Source of the DNA: Flavobacteriaceae bacterium
Lineage (GTDB): Bacteria; Bacteroidota; Bacteroidia; Flavobacteriales; Flavobacteriaceae
Length of the DNA stretch: 64,000 nt
Direction: 5' to 3'
Assembly (NCBI GenBank): GCA_013373635.1
Contig: JABXHN010000010.1
Coordinates: 62,001-126,000 of the forward strand
This document shows, in pieces, positions 27,224-36,384 of this stretch. Below the pieces are notes generated by a model. The model searched no databases, was not told the DNA's origin, and saw only the letters and a program-made list of their open reading frames with translations. Each line of letters starts with the position of its first letter. Position 1 is the stretch's first letter. A program made the position numbers and the translations under genes.

Positions 27224-29020
27224 ATGAAAAATATCAGAAACTTCTGTATCATTGCCCATATTGACCACGGTAAGAGTACCTTGGCCGATCGCCTATTGGA
27301 TTTTACGGGCTCTGTAACCGAAAGAGAGAAACAAAACCAGTTGTTGGACAATATGGATTTGGAACGAGAGAGAGGAATTACCATTAAGAGTCATGCGATT
27401 CAAATGGAGTATGTTTACAAAGGAGAGACCTACATACTCAATTTGATCGACACTCCAGGTCACGTGGATTTTTCTTATGAAGTTTCTAGATCGATTGCAG
27501 CCTGTGAAGGAGCGCTACTGGTTGTCGATGCAGCTCAAAGTATTCAGGCTCAAACCATCTCAAATCTCTATTTAGCTTTAGAATCCGATTTAGAAATCAT
27601 TCCAGTACTCAATAAAATTGACCTTCCTTCTGCAAATCCTGAAGAGGTTACTGATGATATTGTAGATCTGATCGGTTGTGACCCAGATGAGGTAATACCT
27701 GCATCTGCAAAATCAGGAATAGGAATTGAGGAAATCTTGGCAGCAATTATCGAGAGAGTTCCGCCTCCATCAGGAGAAGCTGAGGCGCCGCTTCAGGCAT
27801 TGATTTTCGATTCTGTATACAATTCCTTTAGAGGAGTCGAGACCTATTTTAGAGTTTATGATGGCTCTATTAAAAAGGGACAGCAAATCAAATTCATGAA
27901 TACCGGAAAAACGTATTTTGCCGATGAGATCGGAACCTTAAAGCTCACTCAGCAACCTAAGAATGAAATTAAAGCAGGAGATGTTGGTTATTTGATCACT
28001 GGGATCAAAGAAGCAAAAGAAGTAAAGGTAGGTGATACCATTACGGACGCAAAGAATCCTACTACAAAAGCAATTTCTGGTTTTGAGGATGTAAAACCCA
28101 TGGTGTTCGCAGGAATTTATCCCGTTGATACAGAGGATTATGAAGACCTTAGAGCTTCGATGGAAAAGCTACAACTCAATGACGCTTCTTTGGTATTTAC
28201 TCCTGAGAGTTCAGCAGCTCTAGGTTTTGGTTTTCGTTGTGGATTCCTTGGAATGCTCCATATGGAAATCATTCAAGAACGCTTAGAACGCGAATTTGAA
28301 ATGACCGTGATCACTACGGTTCCAAACGTATCGTATCACGCCTATACCAAGAAAACGCCAGACACTCCAGTTATCGTAAATAACCCTTCGGATCTTCCGG
28401 ACCCTTCTTACTTAGATCGTGTGGAAGAACCTTATATCAAGGCGACCATTATCACTAAGGCAGATTTTGTGGGGAATGTGATGTCGCTTTGTATTGAAAA
28501 AAGAGGGCAGATTACCAATCAAACGTATTTGACAACCGATAGAGTGGAACTCAGTTTTGATATGCCACTTGCAGAAATTGTATTCGATTTTTACGATCGA
28601 TTAAAAACCGTATCAAAGGGCTATGCTTCTTTTGATTACGCTCCAATTGGTATGAGAGAATCCAAGCTTGTTCGTGTGGATATCTTACTCAACGGACAAT
28701 CTGTGGATGCGCTTTCAGCATTGATTCACTTGGACAATGCTGAGTCTATCGGACGCAGAATGTGTGAAAAACTAAGAGAACTTATCCCAAGACAACAGTT
28801 CGACATTCCAATTCAGGCAGCGATTGGCGCAAAGATCATCTCTAGAGAAACCATCAAAGCCCTTCGTAAAGATGTGACTGCGAAATGTTATGGAGGAGAT
28901 ATTTCTAGAAAGCGTAAGCTCCTAGAAAAACAGAAGAAAGGTAAAAAACGCATGCGTCAGGTGGGTAATGTTGAGATTCCTCAACAGGCATTTATGGCGG
29001 TTCTTAAGCTCAACGACTAA
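27224..29020 (+). CDS. lepA: elongation factor 4 (LepA)
   Basis: Ribosome-binding translational GTPase implicated in back-translocation and subunit assembly. GTPase motifs are [14 protein letters not shown] (G1), [12 protein letters not shown] (G3) and LNKIDLPSA (G4). The LepA-specific C-terminal domain is present ([40 protein letters not shown]). The 598-residue length is exactly usual. It is followed 16 nt later by dusB on the same strand. Confidence 0.97.
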   Translation: MKNIRNFCIIAHIDHGKSTLADRLLDFTGSVTEREKQNQLLDNMDLERERGITIKSHAIQMEYVYKGETYILNLIDTPGHVDFSYEVSRSIAACEGALLVVDAAQSIQAQTISNLYLALESDLEIIPVLNKIDLPSANPEEVTDDIVDLIGCDPDEVIPASAKSGIGIEEILAAIIERVPPPSGEAEAPLQALIFDSVYNSFRGVETYFRVYDGSIKKGQQIKFMNTGKTYFADEIGTLKLTQQPKNEIKAGDVGYLITGIKEAKEVKVGDTITDAKNPTTKAISGFEDVKPMVFAGIYPVDTEDYEDLRASMEKLQLNDASLVFTPESSAALGFGFRCGFLGMLHMEIIQERLEREFEMTVITTVPNVSYHAYTKKTPDTPVIVNNPSDLPDPSYLDRVEEPYIKATIITKADFVGNVMSLCIEKRGQITNQTYLTTDRVELSFDMPLAEIVFDFYDRLKTVSKGYASFDYAPIGMRESKLVRVDILLNGQSVDALSALIHLDNAESIGRRMCEKLRELIPRQQFDIPIQAAIGAKIISRETIKALRKDVTAKCYGGDISRKRKLLEKQKKGKKRMRQVGNVEIPQQAFMAVLKLND

Positions 29021-29036
29021 GTTTTTATAAATCACT

Positions 29037-30014
29037 ATGGCTAAAATTGGAGACATAGAACTCGGAGATTTTCCACTACTGCTCGCACCCATGGAAGATG
29101 TGAGCGACCCTCCTTTTAGAGCGCTTTGTAAAGAGCAGGGAGCCGATGTGGTTTATACCGAATTTATTTCTTCAGAGGGACTCATCAGAGATGCTGAAAA
29201 GTCCACTCAAAAACTCGATATTTACGACGAGGAACGCCCTGTAGGGATTCAGATATTTGGAGCCAACCTCGACTCGATGCTTCAGGCAATCGATAGAGTT
29301 GAAGCTTCTAATCCAGATATCATCGATATTAACTTTGGTTGTCCAGTTAAAAAAGTAGTCAGCAAAAATGCAGGTGCTGGAATACTCAAAGATATTCCAC
29401 TGATGGTGCAACTGTCAGAGGCCATGGTCAAGAGAACTAAGTTGCCTGTTACCGTAAAGACAAGACTCGGTTGGGACCACGATTCCATTCAAATCATGGA
29501 AGTCGCTGAGCGACTTCAAGATGTCGGAATTCAAGCTTTATCCATACACGGAAGAACCAGAGCTCAGATGTATAAAGGAGTAGCGGATTGGGCTCCAATC
29601 GCTGAGGTTAAAAACAACCCCAGAATTCACATCCCTATCTTTGGGAATGGCGATGTAGACAGTCCAGAAAAAGCAATGTCGATGCGAGATGATTACGGCT
29701 TGGACGGAGCGATGATTGGAAGAGCGTCTATTGGAAACCCTTGGTTTTTTAAGCAGGTAAAACACTTCTTTAAAACAGGAGAACACCTTCCAGAGCCAAC
29801 TCTTGAAGAAAAGGTTGAGATCGCCAGAAGACATCTACAAATGGCGATTGATTGGAAGGGAGAAAAGCTCGGAGTTTTTGAAACCAGACGCCATTACACT
29901 AATTATTTTAGAGGAATTCCAAACTTTAAACCTCTTCGTATGAAGATGGTAACCTCTGATGATGCCCAGGATGTTTTTAAAGCCTTTGATGAGGTTTTAG
30001 AACAATTTGCATGA
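29037..30014 (+). CDS. dusB: tRNA-dihydrouridine synthase (DusB type)
   Basis: FMN enzyme that reduces uridines in the tRNA D-loop. The 325-residue TIM barrel starts with LAPMEDVSDPPFRALC. The catalytic-Cys motif is INFGCPVKKVVSKNAGAG, and SIHGRTRAQMYKG and GNGDVDSPEKA are phosphate/FMN-binding segments. It shares the lepA transcript. It ends one base before the convergent regulator gene, with no terminator between them. Confidence 0.94.
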   Translation: MAKIGDIELGDFPLLLAPMEDVSDPPFRALCKEQGADVVYTEFISSEGLIRDAEKSTQKLDIYDEERPVGIQIFGANLDSMLQAIDRVEASNPDIIDINFGCPVKKVVSKNAGAGILKDIPLMVQLSEAMVKRTKLPVTVKTRLGWDHDSIQIMEVAERLQDVGIQALSIHGRTRAQMYKGVADWAPIAEVKNNPRIHIPIFGNGDVDSPEKAMSMRDDYGLDGAMIGRASIGNPWFFKQVKHFFKTGEHLPEPTLEEKVEIARRHLQMAIDWKGEKLGVFETRRHYTNYFRGIPNFKPLRMKMVTSDDAQDVFKAFDEVLEQFA

Positions 30015-30015
30015 T

Positions 30016-32841
30016 TTACAAATTGTTGATGTAATCACTTAAACTCACTTCTTCATTCAGTCCAATTTTTTTTCTCAAACGATAACGCCTCATTTCAACG
30101 CTTTTAACACTGATGCCGAGCACTTGTGCGATGTCTTTAGAATTCATACCTCCTCTTATATAGGTCATGAGTAAAAAGTCCTGTCTAGAGATTGTTCCAT
30201 AGAATTGATTTTTAATTCGCTTCACAAAATCTTCATCGTAATCGGCTAAGGCTTTCTCAAAGCGATTCCAATCTTTTTTCTCTTTAATATTATTATTGAT
30301 GAATTCATGTAGACTGCTGAGGTCAATTTGATGCTTTTTTTCAACTTCATTGATTTTTTTACTTAACTGGTGTAACAACCGATTTTTTGATAGCAGGTGT
30401 TCTGTTGAAATGGTTAATTCTCTTTTCTTGGTTTTTAATTGATTTTCTAAATTTTTTTGATGGATTTTATTGATCCGTTCTTTTTCTTTGAGTTGTAGAA
30501 TATCCAATTTTTTTTGATTTTTCAACTTTAATTCAAGCTCTCTTTTTTTATAGGTTCTTCTTGTAAAATAAAACGCTAAAAACAAGGTTACGAGAATGAG
30601 AAGTGAAAACAGGATTTGAATAAATTCTTTAAGAAACCAAGGTTTATCAATAATAAAAGAGTACGAAGCGCTTATGTTCGATTTTTTTGAAACAGGATCG
30701 AATACGATCACTTGAAATTCATAGGCCCCCGGTTCTAAGTTTATAAATTCTAGCTCGGAACGCATTCGATCCATTGAATAAAGCGCACCATCGCGTAGTA
30801 ACTCAGTTTGAAACACCATTGGAGCATACTTGGCATACGAAGGTTTTTTTAAGTAAAATCGCATCGAGTTATTCTTGAAATTCTGTTTTGAATTATCAGG
30901 AATTAGTGGTTTTGTAACCCAGGAGTTTTGTATCAATTGTTGAACGTTATCAATGGTAGGAACCTCGAGTTGATCCCCGGTTAAATATTCTAGATCAAGG
31001 ATCACAAAACCATCAGATAAACCAATTAAATAACGTTCATCGGAAAGATGATTGATGTTTTCAAACCCCGAATTCCCTAAATTTTCGTAAACATATGGAG
31101 GTAATTCATATTCAAATGAAGTGTAGGTATTTTCAATAAACGTTCGTTGTATGCCATATATTGATTGTGCTTTAAAACCAATCAAATTCTTCGTTCCTCC
31201 CCTAATGAAGCCAGACGAAATTAAATCTTCTGGCTCCAATAGTTGAGTTAAAAGCGAATCTTTCCGAAACGCTTTTGACTTAAGATCGATGGTATATATT
31301 CCTTCAGAGGATTTATAATAGACCTGATCATCGAGTTGAAACAACGCGCTTTTCAAACCATTTTTTTCAATAGTCCATTGATTGGTTAACTGCGAAAAAT
31401 TGTTGTCAAACTCTAAAACGAAGACCCCAAGATACTCGTTGTTGATGTATACTTTTTCGTCTTTAACTTCTATAAATCGAGATGAGACCTTAAAGGTTTC
31501 TGGAGCAGTTTTGAGGATCGGATTACCATTTTGAAAATCATATACATAGATCCCTTCATAGGTACCCCCTATAAGGTGCTTCCCTTCTTTTTGAACACCC
31601 CAAAAACCCACATCTTCGGATAGCGTTCTGATGGTAGTTGGATCCTTAACTTGAAAAAGACCGCTATTGCTAGAGCAATACAAATCATTATCAATAAGAT
31701 CTAGTTTCCATATTTGTCCTTCGATTCCTTTGATTTTTTCAGGAGCTTCCAGTTCTGAATTTAAGTAGTAAAGTCCTTGATTGGTTCCGATATAAATAGT
31801 GTTATTCCACTCGATTGCGGTATAAACCGATCCGATATCTTTAGAGCTGTTTCGATGCTCTAAATGGGGACTGGAGATATTCACCAACGCAATTCCTCGA
31901 TCCATACCTGCCCATAGGTTGGAATTATGATCTTCAAATAAAGAAAGGATGGTATTGTTACCAAGCCCATTACTCCTTTTTAAGGCCCCATCTATCTTTA
32001 AGTTGTCATCCAACCAAACAATTCCATCTCCAATCGTCCCAAGTACGATGACCCCCGTTTTCATTTGATGAAGCGAATAGATGTTTTCCTTTGGTAAACG
32101 CAGGTTCTTTTGAGGAAGTATTAAGTTTTTTTCCCATTGGTACAAAGATCCGTTATTAGAAACCAAATAATTTCGCTGTTGCCAGCGTATGGTTCCTACA
32201 ATGGAGGACCAATTAATTTCAGATGAGAAATGATAGCTTTGCGAATCCTCAAAGATGTTGAGCAATCCTTTTTGCAAATCGATTAGGAAGGGCTTCCCTT
32301 CTAGCGTAACTAAACTATTATTATTAAAATCGCCATAGATTTGTTGATAGCTCTTCAATTTTGAATCAATGATCAGCGCTCTATTAAAGGACTGAAAAAC
32401 GAGATATCCTTTATATGCAACAATGTTCCAAAAGGATTCTCCATCAATAATTTCAATATTCATCTTTTGAGCTAATGACTCATATTCAAAAGTCCCATAT
32501 TCATTTTTGGTCCAAAGTCCAAACTCCATCAATCCTCCGCTGAGAATTTGGTCTTCCAATGCATATACCGTTCTGAAAATAGTAGGTTTTTCTATTTTCA
32601 AAACCTCCCATTGATGGCCATTGTAGCGCAGAAGTTGATCGTGATTGGCAAAAAACACGTCCCCCTCTTTATTTTGAGCAATGTTCCATATCTGATTTCC
32701 CCCTTTATACTCATTTGGATGAAAGTTCATCAAAGGTGGGGTTAGTTGGCCATAGGTTACTTTTATTGGAATTAAAAAAAGCCAAACAAGCGAACAAATA
32801 AGCGAAAAATAGGTTTTTTTAACCTCTACATTACCTCTCAT
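30016..32841 (-). CDS. membrane-spanning propeller sensor with cytoplasmic LuxR-type HTH
   Basis: The 941-residue protein has a signal peptide (1-31), a long periplasmic region of propeller repeats (about 35-640, e.g. SLFEDHNSNLWAGMDRGIAL), a Y_Y_Y-like Ig domain (about 650-735) and one membrane helix (IQILFSLLILVTLFLAFYF). A basic coiled coil and a LuxR-type helix-turn-helix end the protein (GMNSKDIAQVLGISVKSVEMRRYRL). There is no kinase or receiver domain, so it looks like a one-component transmembrane regulator. Divergence from the glucan genes at 33 kb suggests it senses their oligosaccharide and controls them. Confidence 0.85.
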   Translation of the reverse strand: MRGNVEVKKTYFSLICSLVWLFLIPIKVTYGQLTPPLMNFHPNEYKGGNQIWNIAQNKEGDVFFANHDQLLRYNGHQWEVLKIEKPTIFRTVYALEDQILSGGLMEFGLWTKNEYGTFEYESLAQKMNIEIIDGESFWNIVAYKGYLVFQSFNRALIIDSKLKSYQQIYGDFNNNSLVTLEGKPFLIDLQKGLLNIFEDSQSYHFSSEINWSSIVGTIRWQQRNYLVSNNGSLYQWEKNLILPQKNLRLPKENIYSLHQMKTGVIVLGTIGDGIVWLDDNLKIDGALKRSNGLGNNTILSLFEDHNSNLWAGMDRGIALVNISSPHLEHRNSSKDIGSVYTAIEWNNTIYIGTNQGLYYLNSELEAPEKIKGIEGQIWKLDLIDNDLYCSSNSGLFQVKDPTTIRTLSEDVGFWGVQKEGKHLIGGTYEGIYVYDFQNGNPILKTAPETFKVSSRFIEVKDEKVYINNEYLGVFVLEFDNNFSQLTNQWTIEKNGLKSALFQLDDQVYYKSSEGIYTIDLKSKAFRKDSLLTQLLEPEDLISSGFIRGGTKNLIGFKAQSIYGIQRTFIENTYTSFEYELPPYVYENLGNSGFENINHLSDERYLIGLSDGFVILDLEYLTGDQLEVPTIDNVQQLIQNSWVTKPLIPDNSKQNFKNNSMRFYLKKPSYAKYAPMVFQTELLRDGALYSMDRMRSELEFINLEPGAYEFQVIVFDPVSKKSNISASYSFIIDKPWFLKEFIQILFSLLILVTLFLAFYFTRRTYKKRELELKLKNQKKLDILQLKEKERINKIHQKNLENQLKTKKRELTISTEHLLSKNRLLHQLSKKINEVEKKHQIDLSSLHEFINNNIKEKKDWNRFEKALADYDEDFVKRIKNQFYGTISRQDFLLMTYIRGGMNSKDIAQVLGISVKSVEMRRYRLRKKIGLNEEVSLSDYINNL

Positions 32842-33000
32842 AGTTAATTTTTATACCTACAAAGTAAGTGAATTAATTTATTGTAAATGAATATTTTATA
32901 AGTTATTTAACCGATGGTAGTAATGATGTAGTGTTCAAATTTATAGAAATACACGAATCCCGTTATAATTTAGTGGAATTAACAAACAATTCAATTTAAA

Positions 33001-34653
33001 ATGAAAGCAACAATTTCGAATTCAAGTAAAATTTTGACAATGATGGCGCTCAGTTCGCTATTGTTCATTAACTGTACTAAAGAGACTCAACCCGAACCAG
33101 AACCAGAACCAGATCCAGATCCAGTTTCTGTTGTAGAAGGATGTGATACGTTTACAGAGCAAGATCCAAGTTTAAACACTGCAGCAATTGATTTTGAGTG
33201 CACAGGAAATGCTTTTTTAGAAGAAGATGCACTCTCAGCTGACAATTTAGACGGTAACTGGGGACGATTTGGCGGTCCAGATGGGCAAGCTTATTTAAAG
33301 CTTAATTATATTGACAATCCTAACGCCTCTGGAATTAATACCTCAACTAAGGTTTTATCGATTACTGAAAATGCAGGGATCGAACCTTGGGCAGGTTTTT
33401 TCTTTAACTTAAATGAAAAAGTAAACTTTCCTTCAGGACAAGAAGCTATTGCGATTGATGTTCATTCAGCAGCTCCAGGACAAGATGTTTTATTCAAAAT
33501 GGAGGACAGCACTAACTCTGATGTATTTAAAGAGTCACGTGTCGTTACCACAGCTGAAGGAGCATGGGAAACACTAACCTACAACTTTACAGCTGAGGAT
33601 TCAGGTAAGTACGACCGTATTGTCATCATTGCCAATATTGTGAAAACGAACGATGCTGAGGCTGTTTATTATATGGATAACATTCGTTTTACGACTCCAG
33701 AGGAGGTTACCGAGAACGGTTCAGCTCCAACAGCAGAAGCAGCAGCTCCTACTAAAGACGCATCAGAAGTAATGTCAATATTTAGTGATGCCTACACAGA
33801 TGTTGAGGGAACGAATTTTAATCCCAACTGGGGTCAAGCAACCGTAGCTACTATTGAAGAAATCGCTACAGATAAAAATGTCCTAAAATACGAAGGAATC
33901 AATTATCAAGGAACAGAATTTGCGTCGGCTTTAGATGCTTCTGCATACCAGTTTATACATCTTGATTATTGGACTGCTGATTCCACAGCACTTAATTTCT
34001 TTTTAATTAGTACAGGACCAGCTGAAACAGCTAAGGCTCTTGATGTAACTACAAAAGAGCAATGGATTTCTGTTGATATTCCGTTAAGTGATTTTTCAGG
34101 GGTTGATCTTGCTGACATCATTCAGTTTAAAGTTGATGGAAATGGAACGGTATTCTTTGATAATATCTATTTCCACACTCCTGCTGATGCTGCAACAGAA
34201 CCAACATCGGCAGCTCCAGCTCCAACAGCAGCAGAAGGAGTAATGTCAATCTTTAGTGATTCATACACGGATGTTGAGGGGACTAATTTTAACCCAGACT
34301 GGGGACAAGCAACAGCATCTACTATTGTTGAGATCGCAACGGATAACAGTGCAATTAAATATCAAGGCTTAAACTATCAAGGAACTCAATTTGCGTCTGC
34401 TTTAAACGTGAGCGCTTACCAATACATCCACATTGACTATTGGACAGCAGATTCAACGGCTCTCAATTTCTTTTTGATCAGTACAGGTCCACAGGAAACT
34501 GCAAAAGCATTGGATGTTTCAACCAAAGGAGAATGGGTTTCAGTAGACATTCCTTTAAGTGATTTTACAGGCGTAGATTTAGCAGATGTAATTCAATTTA
34601 AGGTTGACGGAAACGGAACGGTTTTCTTTGACAACATTTATTTTCACAACTAA
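33001..34653 (+). CDS. modular glucan-binding-like surface lipoprotein with tandem repeat domains
   Basis: The 550-residue protein has a lipoprotein signal (SSLLFINC, Cys25) and a Glu/Asp-Pro linker (PEPEPEPDPDP). Next comes an N-terminal beta-rich module (about 45-238, GCDTFTEQDPSLNTAAIDFEC) shared with the GH16 protein at 36.4 kb. Two near-identical modules of about 138 residues follow (about 257-395 and 413-550, each starting MSIFSDxYTDVEGTNFNP and ending VFFDNIYFH). No catalytic motif is present. I infer a SusE/F- or SGBP-like role in holding beta-glucan at the surface. It is the first gene of the GH16 cluster. Confidence 0.75.
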   Translation: MKATISNSSKILTMMALSSLLFINCTKETQPEPEPEPDPDPVSVVEGCDTFTEQDPSLNTAAIDFECTGNAFLEEDALSADNLDGNWGRFGGPDGQAYLKLNYIDNPNASGINTSTKVLSITENAGIEPWAGFFFNLNEKVNFPSGQEAIAIDVHSAAPGQDVLFKMEDSTNSDVFKESRVVTTAEGAWETLTYNFTAEDSGKYDRIVIIANIVKTNDAEAVYYMDNIRFTTPEEVTENGSAPTAEAAAPTKDASEVMSIFSDAYTDVEGTNFNPNWGQATVATIEEIATDKNVLKYEGINYQGTEFASALDASAYQFIHLDYWTADSTALNFFLISTGPAETAKALDVTTKEQWISVDIPLSDFSGVDLADIIQFKVDGNGTVFFDNIYFHTPADAATEPTSAAPAPTAAEGVMSIFSDSYTDVEGTNFNPDWGQATASTIVEIATDNSAIKYQGLNYQGTQFASALNVSAYQYIHIDYWTADSTALNFFLISTGPQETAKALDVSTKGEWVSVDIPLSDFTGVDLADVIQFKVDGNGTVFFDNIYFHN

Positions 34654-34699
34654 TATCTAATTTAGAGCACAAAAGAGATTAATTTAATATTTTTATTTG

Positions 34700-35542
34700 A
34701 TGAAACAGATACGATTATATTCACTTTTGTGCTCTTTCTTTTTTCTTTTTGGTTGCGAAAAAGAGCCGACAACAGATCCAGACCCTAGCTCCAAGGAGGA
34801 GCCAGGACTTACGTTGACTGAACAAGACAAGATAGGGCTGGTATGGTCTGAAGAATTTGAGGGGAGCACTCTTAATTCTCAGCTTTGGAGTTATGATTTA
34901 GGAGATGGTTCTGCTTATGGAATCCCAGGTTGGGGAAATCAAGAAGAACAATCCTACACTTCAAATTCCAAGAACATCAAGTTGGAAAACGGATATCTTA
35001 AGATTACCGCCCGAAAAGAAAATATCGATAACAAAAGCTACTCCTCTGCTCGAATAAAAAGTCAAAATAAATTTGATTTTAAGCACGGTAGGTTAAAAGT
35101 TCGCGCTAAGTTTCCTCAATCCAAAGGAACTTGGCCTGCTATTTGGCTTATGGGTCAAAACATCGATCAGGTGGGATGGCCTAGTTGTGGAGAAATTGAC
35201 TTAGTAGAACAAAACGGTCAAGAAAAAAATAAAATACTGGGTACGGTTCACTGGTTGAACTCAACGGACAATTCAAATGCCAAATACGGTACTGATCTAG
35301 TTTCGAATAGTATTGGCGATTCATTTAAAGAGTACATTCTCATTTGGGATACGAATTCCATCAAAATGTATGTTGAAAGCGTGAAGTATTTTGATATGAG
35401 TATCAATTCAAGTATGCCTTTTGACCAACCATTTTTTTTATTGTTAAACTTAGCCATGGGAGGGAGCTTAGGAGGCACCATTGATTCTAACTTTAGCAGT
35501 GATACCTTTACCATTGATTATATCAGACTTTATGAAAATTAA
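34700..35542 (+). CDS. GH16 beta-glucanase (laminarinase-like) lipoprotein
   Basis: Endo-acting beta-1,3(4)-glucanase candidate. The start is the ATG just after the track TTG and gives a lipoprotein signal (FFFLFGC). The GH16 domain begins at LVWSEEFEGSTL. The catalytic signature is CGEIDLVEQNG (nucleophile and acid/base Glu in ExDxxE), preceded by GTWPAIWLMG and followed by FFLLLNLAMGGSLGG. The 280-residue length is a single catalytic domain. Its 3' end overlaps the next GH16 gene by 11 nt. Confidence 0.92.
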   Translation: MKQIRLYSLLCSFFFLFGCEKEPTTDPDPSSKEEPGLTLTEQDKIGLVWSEEFEGSTLNSQLWSYDLGDGSAYGIPGWGNQEEQSYTSNSKNIKLENGYLKITARKENIDNKSYSSARIKSQNKFDFKHGRLKVRAKFPQSKGTWPAIWLMGQNIDQVGWPSCGEIDLVEQNGQEKNKILGTVHWLNSTDNSNAKYGTDLVSNSIGDSFKEYILIWDTNSIKMYVESVKYFDMSINSSMPFDQPFFLLLNLAMGGSLGGTIDSNFSSDTFTIDYIRLYEN

Positions 35543-36332
35543 CATTTTAATTGCAGCGGCACTCACGCTTATTTTAGCGAGTTGTGCGGAGACTGCAACG
35601 CAAGAAAAGACATACCAACTTGTTTGGGCAGATGAATTTGAAACAGAAGGCGTATTGGACGCTCAAAAGTGGTTTTTAGAGACAGTTGCTCCAGAAAACG
35701 GAAGTTGGTACAACAATGAATTGCAACATTATACCGATCGAGAGGACAATGCTTATATCAGCGAAGGAACCTTAAAAATTGTTGCTAAGAAAGAAGAATT
35801 TACATCTACGGGAACTACGAAGCAATATACTTCGGCGCGTTTAAACTCAAAATTTCAATTTACTTACGGAAAGGTGGAGGTTCGTGCAAAACTTCCAAGA
35901 ACACAAGGAACGTGGCCTGCAATATGGGCTTTAGGCGCCAACATCAATGAAGTGCCTTGGCCAAAATGTGGTGAGATTGACATCATGGAACAACTCTTTG
36001 AGGATCATTTAATGGTGCAATCAGCGGTTCATGTTCAAGGGCGTTATGGAGATCATCCTGCTCTGAAACAGATCAATGTTTCTGATGTGACCGAAAACTT
36101 TCATATTTACGGAATGATTTGGGATGAAGAAAAGATTGATTTTACCGTTGATGGAAACGTGTTTTTTACATACAATCCAGAAGATCGTTCAGAGGATTTT
36201 TGGCCCTTCAACAAAGACCAATTTTTACTCTTAAATGTTGCCGTTGGAGGAAGTTTAGGAGGAGAAGTGAGCCCAGAATTTGAACAAGATCAAATGGAGG
36301 TAGATTACGTAAGGGTCTACCAAAAGAATTAA
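35532..36332 (+). CDS. GH16 beta-glucanase lipoprotein (second copy)
   Basis: The 266-residue protein begins at the internal ATG (MKINILIAAALTLILASC), which gives a perfect lipoprotein signal. The longer track ORF starts inside the preceding gene. GH16 features are LVWADEFETEG, GTWPAIWALGAN, the active-site CGEIDIMEQ and QFLLLNVAVGGSLGG. It resembles the third GH16 enzyme more than the first (shared ENGSWYNNELQHYT-type segment). It is translationally coupled to the upstream gene and followed by a strong terminator. Confidence 0.92.
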   Translation: MKINILIAAALTLILASCAETATQEKTYQLVWADEFETEGVLDAQKWFLETVAPENGSWYNNELQHYTDREDNAYISEGTLKIVAKKEEFTSTGTTKQYTSARLNSKFQFTYGKVEVRAKLPRTQGTWPAIWALGANINEVPWPKCGEIDIMEQLFEDHLMVQSAVHVQGRYGDHPALKQINVSDVTENFHIYGMIWDEEKIDFTVDGNVFFTYNPEDRSEDFWPFNKDQFLLLNVAVGGSLGGEVSPEFEQDQMEVDYVRVYQKN

Positions 36333-36343
36333 ACGATCACCAT

Positions 36344-36367
36344 AAAGCTCCTTCAGGAGCTTTTTTT
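36344..36367 (+). terminator. Rho-independent terminator after the second GH16 gene
   Basis: AAAGCTCC-TTCA-GGAGCTTT followed by a T run. It separates the 33.0-36.3 kb unit from the third GH16 gene, so the latter may be expressed by read-through or from a promoter I cannot identify. Confidence 0.85.
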
Positions 36368-36384
36368 ATTTTAAATTAAAATCC

